The notes under the pieces were generated by a model. That model was not told the DNA's origin. It saw nothing but the letters and a program-made list of their open reading frames with translations, and did not search any database. Shown in pieces: positions 1-5,161 of a DNA stretch of 6,025 nucleotides. The stretch is from Gammaproteobacteria bacterium (GTDB lineage: Bacteria; Pseudomonadota; Gammaproteobacteria; GRL18), in NCBI GenBank assembly GCA_024511395.1, contig JANELJ010000140.1:1-6025 (forward strand), read 5' to 3'. The position numbers and the translations under genes were made by a program. Numbering within the stretch: position 1 is the stretch's first letter; every line of letters begins with the position of its first letter.

Positions 1-43
1 TTTTACCAAAAACCTGCAAATTTAACACCCATAATTCGCCAAC

Positions 44-88
44 ATTTCTTTATAAATCAATGTGCTATGATTTATTCAGGTCGGACTA
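44..88 (-). repeat. Left copy of a dispersed repeat, inverted relative to the right end of the window
   Basis: Positions 44-83 are the exact reverse complement of 5986-6025 (40 of 40 bases). After one mismatch at 84, positions 85-88 again match 5981-5984. Each copy contains an 8-bp hairpin, here ATAAATCA at 52-59 and TGATTTAT at 68-75 with an 8-nt loop. Read on the minus strand the unit begins CGACCTGAATAAATCATAGC, just after the broken HigA reading frame. The right copy is cut by the window end, so the full length is unknown. Positions 1-43 may be more of the same element or unique flank. This is probably the end of a small mobile element such as a MITE (inference). Confidence 0.85.
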
Positions 89-152
89 AATAGACTTCTT
101 TAATAAATTCTCCTAGATGAGGCGGAACCAATGATCGCATTTTCGTCAGCAT
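72..152 (-). pseudogene. Truncated N-terminus of a HigA-family antitoxin
   Basis: The minus strand encodes 26 codons from the ATG at 152-150, which overlaps the TGA of the upstream antitoxin as TGATG. Translation is MLTKMRSLVPPHLGEFIKEV followed by YLVRPE and a TAA at 74-72. The stretch PPHxGEFIKEVYL is the characteristic start of HigA addiction-module antitoxins (usually HPGE...L...), which normally run to about 90-110 residues with a helix-turn-helix after this point. Here the similarity stops at YL, where the dispersed repeat begins, and the frame closes inside the repeat. The ATG at 140-138 (MRSLVPPH) may be the original start. Leu stands where the family usually has Pro in HPGE. No cognate toxin lies next to it. 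The assignment rests on recognising a short motif. Confidence 0.65.
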
Positions 153-430
153 CAGGCCGCAATTTTCAAATCAATATGCAACCCCAGTCTATGGGCAAAA
201 TTAACCAGTGTATCCAGACGAAAATCTTCAATTTTGCCTTTTAAAAGAGCACTAACACGAGGTTGGGTAATTTCCAGTAGCCTAGCTGCTTCTGTTTGAT
301 TGATATTCCTGCTTTTAATATTTCTGGTAATTGCCATTAAAAGGGTAGAACGGAGCTTCATATTTTCAGCCATAACAGGATCATCTTCCAGAGCATCCCA
401 GACGCTGTCAAAATTTTGCAGATTACTCAT
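152..430 (-). CDS. XRE-family antitoxin of a HigBA/RelBE-like toxin-antitoxin operon
   Basis: This 92-residue protein has a helix-turn-helix at about residues 44-65 (NQTEAARLLEITQPRVSALL), followed by KGKIEDFRLDTLVNFAHRLGL. That pattern is typical of the XRE-like antitoxins of the HTH_37 type that partner Gp49-like toxins. The N-terminal 35 residues (FDSVWDALEDDPVMAENMKLRSTLLMAI) form the usual pre-domain. The family neutralises the toxin by binding it and represses its own operon. The start ATG overlaps the toxin stop codon by 4 nt (ATGA), so translation is probably coupled, and a strong AAAGGAG lies 8 nt upstream. Length and motifs look intact. The gene is followed directly by the remnant of a second, unrelated antitoxin. 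Confidence 0.9.
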   Translation of the reverse strand: MSNLQNFDSVWDALEDDPVMAENMKLRSTLLMAITRNIKSRNINQTEAARLLEITQPRVSALLKGKIEDFRLDTLVNFAHRLGLHIDLKIAA

Positions 431-756
431 TTATTTCGCTCCTTTACGATGATTTTGTAGGCTTTTTTTGCGGCATCAATGTCAGATTTACTGGTTTTTT
501 GTGTTTTTTTCTGAAAAGCATGTAATACATAAATTGCTTCTTTAAATTTGGCAATATAAACTACTCGAAAAATACCGTCTGTATCACTGACCCTTATTTC
601 CCGAACACCAGAAGCAATCGTGTTCATGGATTTCCAGTTATCAGGGTTTTCTCCATGTTGAACTCTGTCTAATTGAAAGCCTGCTTCCCGCCTGGCTTTA
701 TCTGGAAAACGTTTGATGTTTTCCAGGCTGCATCCTGCAAATACTAATTTCTTCAT
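427..756 (-). CDS. Gp49/HigB-like mRNA-interferase toxin (RelE superfamily)
   Basis: This 109-residue protein has the layout of phage-derived Gp49-like (PF05973-type) toxins. Around residues 15-45 is the segment RFPDKARREAGFQLDRVQHG followed by NPDNWKSM. At 49-70 is GVREIRVSDTDGIFRVVYIA, and at 75-102 IYVLHAFQKKTQKTSKSDID followed by AAKKAY. Toxins of this group usually cleave mRNA on the ribosome, and the conserved basic and aromatic residues (R52, R55, R64, Y67, F81, K83-K84) are all present. The gene comes first in the operon and overlaps the antitoxin by 4 nt. No Shine-Dalgarno sequence precedes the ATG, and the best promoter lies so close that the mRNA may begin at or near the start codon. 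The antitoxin also looks intact, so the pair is probably functional. Whether to call it HigB or RelE is a naming matter. Confidence 0.9.
   Translation of the reverse strand: MKKLVFAGCSLENIKRFPDKARREAGFQLDRVQHGENPDNWKSMNTIASGVREIRVSDTDGIFRVVYIAKFKEAIYVLHAFQKKTQKTSKSDIDAAKKAYKIIVKERNK
439..445 (-). promoter_or_regulatory. Strong ribosome binding site of the antitoxin gene
   Basis: On the minus strand AAAGGAG lies 8 nt before the antitoxin ATG, inside the 3' end of the toxin gene. The toxin start has no comparable site. The contrast would favour antitoxin synthesis over toxin synthesis from a shared mRNA (inference). It also fixes the antitoxin start at 430. Confidence 0.8.
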
Positions 757-761
757 TAGTT

Positions 762-791
762 CATTATATTAATGCAATAAAATTTATACAA
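762..791 (-). promoter_or_regulatory. Predicted promoter and operator-like palindrome of the toxin-antitoxin operon
   Basis: On the minus strand a perfect -10 box TATAAT (763-768) is preceded, after a 17-nt spacer, by TTGTAT (786-791), a weak -35 box. Over the -10 box lies CATTA-ATA-TAATG (762-774), a 5-bp inverted repeat with a 3-nt centre. That is a plausible site for the XRE antitoxin to repress its own operon. Initiation 6-7 nt after the -10 box would fall at about 756-757, at the toxin ATG, which implies a leaderless or nearly leaderless transcript. All functional statements are inferred. Confidence 0.5.
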
Positions 792-799
792 CTACCTAT

Positions 800-836
800 A
801 TAAAATATAAATACGGAATCTTATTTTATATTTTAT
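800..836. repeat. AT-only inverted repeat between cls and the toxin gene
   Basis: Positions 800-811 (ATAAAATATAAA) are perfectly complementary to 825-836, giving a 12-bp stem with a 13-nt loop. All stem pairs are A-T. It begins 9 bp after the stop codon of the cls pseudogene, read along the minus strand, and ends 8 bp before the -35 box of the toxin promoter. It could serve as an UP-element-like AT tract or a weak terminator for cls, or it could be leftover repeat DNA. There is no U-run typical of a strong intrinsic terminator. Confidence 0.5.
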
Positions 837-844
837 GCAGCCAT

Positions 845-2239
845 TTACAGCACCGGTGAAAACAGATAAAACAGGCGGCTGGCAGCACAAAACCAGAACG
901 GTTTGGCATCAATAATATCCAGTTCTTCCAGGTAGCTGTTGTGCATATCTTCCTTGAGTATGTTTTCCACTTCAGCGGCAAAACCTTTATCAGCCACATA
1001 AGCCGCCACTTCAAAATTAAGGTAGATTGAACGGTTATCCAGATTGACGGTACCAACACCGGCCAACACATCATCCACCAGAACTACCTTCTGGTGACAA
1101 AAGCCTCTGGTATAACGGTAAATTTTTATATTGTAACCCTGTAATTCCTTATAATAAGCGTAAGAAGCCAGATATATATAATAATGATCGTATTTTTCCG
1201 GCAGGCTCAGGCGCACATCCACACCTCTTAGTGCAGCATTTTTTAAGGCCTGAATAATTTCCATATCTGGTACAAAATAGGGTGTCGCAATCCACAGACG
1301 TTTTCGGGCATGATTGATCTGTGCACAGTAAAACAGGGAGCAGACCTGCTTTTCATCGGCCGGCCCGGTATGCAGCACCATAATATTCTGACTGACTTTA
1401 TGTTCGGCTTCCCGCACCGACCAGTTTAACCGGGGAACTTCACCTACACTCCAGAACCAGTCTTTGACAAAAGCGGCCTGTGTGGTCTGCACAGACTGGC
1501 CTTCCAGCATAATATGGGTATCGCGCCAGAACCCCAGATTTTCATCTTCGCCCAGATATTCCCGGCCCAGGTTCAGGCCGCCCACAAAGGCTTTCAGGCT
1601 ATCCACCACCAGGATTTTGCGGCGATTACGAAATTTAATATGCAGGTATTTTCTCAGTCCCTTATGACCGTTAAAACTGCTGACCTGAGCACCGGCACGT
1701 CTTAACTCCCTAATATAGCTATAGGAAAGTCGGTGTGAACCAATTTCATCGTATAAAAAATAGACCCGTACACCCTGCTGCATTTTGCGGGTTAATAATT
1801 TCCTGAAGGTTTCGCCAACATGATCATTATGGATAATATAAAACTGCAGCAGCACATAACCCTGTGCTTCTTCAATCGCCTGCAGCATGGCTTGGTAGGT
1901 TTTCTGGCCGTTAATTAATAACTGTGCACTATTGTGGCTGGTAAAGGGAATAATATCGAGGTGCTTAATGGTATTATTAATATCTTCCAGGGTGGCTTCG
2001 CGAAACTTTTCCAGATAAGCATAAAACCGGCTGCCGCCAAAAATCCAGTACAGGAGCAGAATAAACACCGGCAACGTTACCAGAGTAATCGCCTAGGCAA
2101 TTCCGGCCTGTGAGGTTCGGGAATTTAAAATAGCATGAAAGGCATAATAAATACCCGCTGCTTCAACAATAAAATACACTGCAGCCAGCCAGTAAAGCTG
2201 ATGCTCCAGTAAAGTATATTCAACCCCGTTTTCAAACAT
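845..2239 (-). pseudogene. cls: Cardiolipin synthase (ClsA-type, phospholipase D superfamily), disrupted
   Basis: The minus-strand frame from ATG 2239 to TAA 847-845 would encode 464 residues, close to normal for ClsA-type enzymes. These inner-membrane proteins condense two phosphatidylglycerols into cardiolipin and glycerol. The frame shows an N-terminal membrane hairpin (about residues 10-35 and 49-66), then two phospholipase D halves. Codon 49 is TAG (2093-2095) within SQAGIA-stop-AITLVTLPVF, where the family usually has tryptophan (IAWA), so a single TGG-to-TAG change fits. In HKD motif 1 the usual NHRK reads NRRK (residue 206, codon CGC at 1622-1624), so the catalytic His is lost. HKD motif 2 is intact (H382-Q-K384, D389). 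A TTG at 2074 could restart translation, but the product would lack the first membrane helix and still carry the damaged motif. An in-frame TAA lies 15 nt before the ATG, and a MITE-like repeat lies about 38 bp upstream. Confidence 0.85.
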
Positions 2240-2277
2240 AAAGCCAATTTCTTAGAGAGTGATTTTTGTTTTCTGGT

Positions 2278-2464
2278 ATAATCCTAAATAAATCAGTTGA
2301 AACGTAGCGAGAATGATCAGAGTGCTGAACCTACAAGGATTTACAGAACATTTTGACTTCACCCGTAGGGGTGGCTACGAATAAAGCCAAAATGTTCTGT
2401 AAATCCTTGTAGGTTCAGCGCTATGGACATTCACAGTAGGTTCAACTGATTTATTTAGGATAAT
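2278..2464. mobile_element. MITE-like nested inverted repeat of about 187 bp
   Basis: The outer arms 2281-2301 and 2441-2461 are perfect inverted repeats of 21 bp. Allowing one mismatch at 2280/2462, they extend to 2278/2464. The inner arms 2324-2355 and 2388-2419 are a perfect 32-bp inverted repeat around a 32-nt loop. Between outer and inner arms the complementarity continues imperfectly. The motif GTAGGTTCA occurs at 2409-2417 and 2436-2444, and inverted at 2326-2334. The loop can itself pair (CACCC at 2360-2364 with GGGTG at 2369-2373, or CGTAG with CTACG). It has no coding capacity. Size, terminal repeats and location between divergent genes fit a non-autonomous mobile element or a dispersed intergenic palindrome. 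I see no clear target-site duplication. It probably folds strongly in single-stranded DNA or RNA. Confidence 0.8.
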
Positions 2465-2508
2465 CTCTCGTTAGTTTTTATCTATTCTATCAGGCTATTA
2501 ATTATTTT

Positions 2509-3111
2509 ATGCAGGTAACAGGTCTTATTTTAGCAGGCGGTCATTCCAGCCGCATGGAAGGTCATGACAAGTGCTTACTTAATCTGCTTGGCCGCCCCAT
2601 GATTGAGCATGTTATTGAGCGCCTGAAACCCCAGGTCAGTACTATTTTAATCAGTGCTAATCGTCATATAGAACAATATGAACGATACGGCTATAAAGTA
2701 CTGATCGACCAGTATGATGATTTTCGCGGCCCGCTGGCCGGTATCTCCCGGGGCATGAAAAACTGTGAGAGTGAACACCTACTTACTGTCCCATGTGACG
2801 GCCCCCTGCTGCCGACAGATCTGGCTCAAAGAATGTTAGACAGCCTGCAGACACACAAAGTCCAGGCAGCCCTAGTATTTGACGGCCGCTACAAACAGCC
2901 CACCTATAACCTGCTGCGCCGCAATCTGCTGAATAAAATAAACCATTCCCTGCAGCACAATGAACATAAACTGGGCAAATGGCTAATGGATAACGGCGCA
3001 ATTAAAGTAGATTTTTCTGATCAAAAAGAGGCCTTTATCAATGTAAACACCCCGGACGATCTGAAAAAACTGGAGCAGCATCTTAAACAAAGCAGCCAGC
3101 CTATGTCCTAA
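2509..3111 (+). CDS. mobA: Molybdenum cofactor guanylyltransferase MobA
   Basis: MobA transfers GMP from GTP to molybdopterin-bound molybdenum, giving the guanine dinucleotide cofactor used by DMSO-reductase-family enzymes such as nitrate reductases and formate dehydrogenases. It acts in the cytoplasm. The 200-residue length matches the family. Visible motifs are the nucleotide-binding loop LILAGGHSSRMEGHDKCLL (residues 6-24), FRGPLAGI (72-79), the metal/nucleotide motif VPCDGPLLP (94-102, D97), YKQPTYNL (128-135) and the C-terminal FINVNTPDDL (176-185). Position 17 is Glu and position 22 is Cys where the family often has Gly. The ATG lacks a clear Shine-Dalgarno sequence, but the LAGG loop close to the N-terminus supports it. 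The gene starts 44 bp after the MITE-like repeat, which may therefore affect its promoter. The related acceptor-type nucleotidyltransferase MocA is less likely given the motif set. Confidence 0.92.
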   Translation: MQVTGLILAGGHSSRMEGHDKCLLNLLGRPMIEHVIERLKPQVSTILISANRHIEQYERYGYKVLIDQYDDFRGPLAGISRGMKNCESEHLLTVPCDGPLLPTDLAQRMLDSLQTHKVQAALVFDGRYKQPTYNLLRRNLLNKINHSLQHNEHKLGKWLMDNGAIKVDFSDQKEAFINVNTPDDLKKLEQHLKQSSQPMS

Positions 3112-3131
3112 ATCAAGGAAACTATATATAA

Positions 3132-3177
3132 ATTAACCTAAACTGCCGGATTCAATGACTGGCCTGATTAACCTAAA
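3132..3177. repeat. Direct repeat of 11 bp in the mobA-exbB gap
   Basis: ATTAACCTAAA occurs at 3132-3142 and again at 3167-3177, 35 bp apart. The pair fills most of the 83-bp gap before exbB. It could be a paired binding site for a regulator of the TonB operon, or chance in AT-rich DNA. No recognisable Fur box is seen in this gap. Confidence 0.4.
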
Positions 3178-3194
3178 ACCAAAAACCCGATTAT

Positions 3195-3863
3195 ATGATT
3201 GTTGCAGATATTTTTGACAAAGGCGGTATTATCGTCTGGATCCTCACCGGCTACTCACTGCTGGCCCTGACCATTTTATTTGAACGCCTGCTGCGTTACA
3301 GCTTAATGGGTCGCCCCGGCCGTAGGGCTGAACAACAGTTACAGACAGCACTCAGAGAAGGCAAGGCCGAGGCTTTTATTCAAACCATTCGCGGGCCGGA
3401 AGGGCGTCTACTGCAGGGTATTTATCAGGCCTGGCAGGAAGGGGGGGCTGATCTGAATCGGGTTGCGGTACGCATTGGCAGTTTTGAACTTAACAAGATG
3501 GAAAAAGGCTTCCGTACTCTGGGTTTTCTGGGTAATACTGCTCCACTGCTGGGGCTGCTGGGTACCATTATCGGTATGATTAAAGCCTTTATGGTTATTG
3601 AACAGGCCGGTGGCCAAGTGGATGCCCAGGCTCTGGCCGGCGGCATCTGGGAAGCTATGCTTACTACCGGGGTCGGCCTGGCCGTAGCTATTCCCGTATT
3701 ACTGCTGCTGCACCTACTAGAATCTGCATCGGACAGACGAGCCCAGAATATGCGTAATTTTGCTTCTCTTTTGCTTGAACATCTGGGCAAAAACACCACC
3801 GACACCTGTACAACAGATACCGATGCCGTGCATCACCGGGACGGGGTAGTTCATGCAGTTTGA
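3195..3863 (+). CDS. exbB: ExbB proton-channel subunit (MotA/TolQ/ExbB family)
   Basis: This inner-membrane protein pairs with ExbD to form the proton channel that energises TonB. Its 222 residues show the family topology. TM1 is at about 11-30. A cytoplasmic region follows. TM2 is at about 107-135 with LGLLGTIIGMIKAF (119-132), and TM3 at about 153-176 with EAMLTTGVGLAVAIP (153-167). E153, T124 and T158 appear to correspond to the channel residues E176, T148 and T181 of E. coli ExbB. TolQ is the main alternative, but the adjacent exbD and tonB favour ExbB. The 22-residue tail (about 201-222) rich in Thr, Asp and His is unremarkable apart from its low hydrophobicity. No strong Shine-Dalgarno sequence precedes the ATG. 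The last 11 nt overlap exbD. Confidence 0.93.
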   Translation: MIVADIFDKGGIIVWILTGYSLLALTILFERLLRYSLMGRPGRRAEQQLQTALREGKAEAFIQTIRGPEGRLLQGIYQAWQEGGADLNRVAVRIGSFELNKMEKGFRTLGFLGNTAPLLGLLGTIIGMIKAFMVIEQAGGQVDAQALAGGIWEAMLTTGVGLAVAIPVLLLLHLLESASDRRAQNMRNFASLLLEHLGKNTTDTCTTDTDAVHHRDGVVHAV

Positions 3864-4275
3864 AGGCCGACAGCGCACCAGCCACATTCCTAATCTGACG
3901 CCGCTGATTGATATTGTTTTTTTATTATTGATCTTTTTTATGCTGACTTCTCACTTTGTGCGTGATGAAGTAATTAATATTGATCTGCCTGAAGCTGACA
4001 GTGGTGAAGCTCTGGATGAGCCTCAACAGGTAGAAGTGGTTATCAATGAAGCCGGAGAATTTTCCATTGATAGTCAGATCATCTCACTGGATAAACTGCA
4101 AGGCGCATTAGAAGATAAACTTAAAAACCAGGAAGAAAAAATTGTCCGTATTCGCGGTGATGAAAATGTTGATCTGGGTATTGCCATTGAGGCATTTGAT
4201 GCCGCCCGCAAGGCCGGTGCCGATGGTGTGGATATTGTCACCATTGACCATCCCGTTAAACCGGATAACCCCTGA
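3853..4275 (+). CDS. exbD: ExbD/TolR-family channel subunit
   Basis: ExbD is a single-pass inner-membrane protein with a periplasmic domain that works with ExbB and TonB. The 140 residues comprise a short cytoplasmic start, the motif IPNLTPLIDIVFLLLIFFML (12-31) with the essential membrane aspartate D20 (equivalent to D25 of E. coli ExbD), and a periplasmic domain to the end. That domain carries EVVINEAGEFSIDSQIISLD at 61-80 and IVRIRGDENVDLG at 97-109, as is usual in ExbD/TolR proteins. The ATG lies inside the 3' end of exbB (11-nt overlap), implying coupled translation and matched stoichiometry. The gene ends 9 nt before tonB. Confidence 0.94.
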   Translation: MQFEGRQRTSHIPNLTPLIDIVFLLLIFFMLTSHFVRDEVINIDLPEADSGEALDEPQQVEVVINEAGEFSIDSQIISLDKLQGALEDKLKNQEEKIVRIRGDENVDLGIAIEAFDAARKAGADGVDIVTIDHPVKPDNP

Positions 4276-4284
4276 TCGGCTGTA

Positions 4285-5022
4285 ATGACTCAAACTTCGT
4301 TCTGGCAATCTCTTAAAGAGAATGATTATTTTATCTGGTTCATTGCGCTATTATTATCCATTGCTTTGCATATCGCCTTTTTAATAAAAACCGGTAATAA
4401 CAATGCCACACCTTCCAATATTATTAAGGAAACCATTACCCATGCGCGCTTTTCCACTTTAGCCCCGCCTCCAGCCAAAGTCGTCAAACCGGTGATCATT
4501 AAAAAGCCTGAGCCAAAGCCGAAGCCCAAAAAGAAACCAGAAAAAAAGAAAAAGCCTAAAAAGAAAGTTAAAAAACCTGAAAAACCCAGGCAAAAAAAAC
4601 CACCGTTTAAACGGAAGCCACCGCGTGAAAAACAGAAACCGGTCGCTCAACCCACCAATTCACAAAACACAAAACCGGTAAAAACTCAGACCGTCAGTGC
4701 CTCCCCAGTAATTGCCAAAGCGGATCCGCGCTTAATTCAGCAGACCAGAACATCCTATCTGAGCCTGCTTATGCGCCGTATCGAAGCCTGCAAGCACTAT
4801 CCAAGAGTAGCCCGAAAACGTAAAATAGAAGGCAATATACTGGTCAGCTTTACCTTATTGCCCGGTGGAAAAATAAAAAATCTACAGGTTATTGGTAAAC
4901 GCTCCATCCTGAAAAAAGCCAGCAAAGATGCGGTTAATTACGCCCTGCCGCTGCCGCTGCCGCCAAAAGAACTGTCTCTGCCCATGGAGATTAAATTTAA
5001 AATGAATTATTTTTTAAGGTAA
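4285..5022 (+). CDS. tonB: TonB energy-transducing protein
   Basis: TonB spans the periplasm and passes energy from ExbB-ExbD to outer-membrane TonB-dependent receptors. The 245 residues show an N-terminal anchor at about 16-35 containing S25-x3-H29 (LLLSIALHIAFL), matching the conserved Ser/His pair of TonB anchors. A Pro/Lys-rich spacer covers about 61-120 and a looser linker reaches about 150. The C-terminal TonB domain (about 155-245) includes HYPRVARKRKIEGNILVSFT (171-190), LLPGGKI (191-197) and a final beta strand. The spacer is strongly basic, with very few Glu and no Asp among many Lys, unlike the Glu-Pro then Lys-Pro design of E. coli TonB. It follows exbD with a 9-nt gap, so it is almost certainly in the same operon. 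Which receptors it serves cannot be told from this window. Confidence 0.94.
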   Translation: MTQTSFWQSLKENDYFIWFIALLLSIALHIAFLIKTGNNNATPSNIIKETITHARFSTLAPPPAKVVKPVIIKKPEPKPKPKKKPEKKKKPKKKVKKPEKPRQKKPPFKRKPPREKQKPVAQPTNSQNTKPVKTQTVSASPVIAKADPRLIQQTRTSYLSLLMRRIEACKHYPRVARKRKIEGNILVSFTLLPGGKIKNLQVIGKRSILKKASKDAVNYALPLPLPPKELSLPMEIKFKMNYFLR

Positions 5023-5145
5023 GCTCAGGTAACTATAACTCACAATATTTCGCTCAAAGCGGTTATAATAAGGCTTTATTTTAGTGCTTAAATTGACTAT
5101 GCTTAATAGGATAACTTTTACGCCTCTCAACTAATTCCTTTCTAT

Positions 5146-5151
5146 AAGGAG
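5146..5151 (+). promoter_or_regulatory. Strong ribosome binding site of ppk2
   Basis: AAGGAG lies 10 nt before the ATG at 5162 and fixes that start. It is the only strong Shine-Dalgarno sequence among the plus-strand genes here. Upstream in the 139-bp gap, a perfect TATAAT occurs at 5064-5069 but without a convincing -35 box, and TTGACT occurs at 5093-5098 without a good -10 partner. A separate ppk2 promoter is therefore likely but not located. Confidence 0.75.
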
Positions 5152-5161
5152 CAAAGATAAT

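Noticed and set aside
826..1705. Open frames overlapping cls, in another minus-strand frame (826-1074) and on the plus strand (1464-1705)
   Set aside because: They overlap the recognisable cardiolipin synthase frame, show no known motifs and have compositions expected of shadow frames.
2093..2095. Recoding of UAG as an amino acid (selenocysteine-like or pyrrolysine-like use) in cls
   Set aside because: ppk2 ends in TAG at the expected length, the affected residue is normally Trp, no recoding structure was seen, and the gene has a second lesion in HKD motif 1.
2356..2387. Riboswitch or structured leader for mobA, such as a molybdenum-cofactor riboswitch, within the palindrome
   Set aside because: The structure is an almost perfect nested inverted repeat with terminal repeats and matching motif copies. 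It does not resemble the multi-helix Moco riboswitch and sits between divergent genes, so a MITE-like element fits better.
3112..3194. Fur box controlling exbB-exbD-tonB
   Set aside because: No GATAAT-type triplet array is present in the gap. Only an unrelated 11-bp direct repeat is seen.
5051..5080. Intrinsic terminator after tonB
   Set aside because: Only 4-5 bp stems can be drawn (CGCT/AGCG or AAAGC/GCTTT) and the following T-run is short and interrupted. This is not strong enough to call.
5093..5121. Sigma70 promoter for ppk2 using TTGACT at 5093-5098
   Set aside because: At 16-18 nt spacing the sequence downstream is CTTTTACG, which has no usable -10 box.
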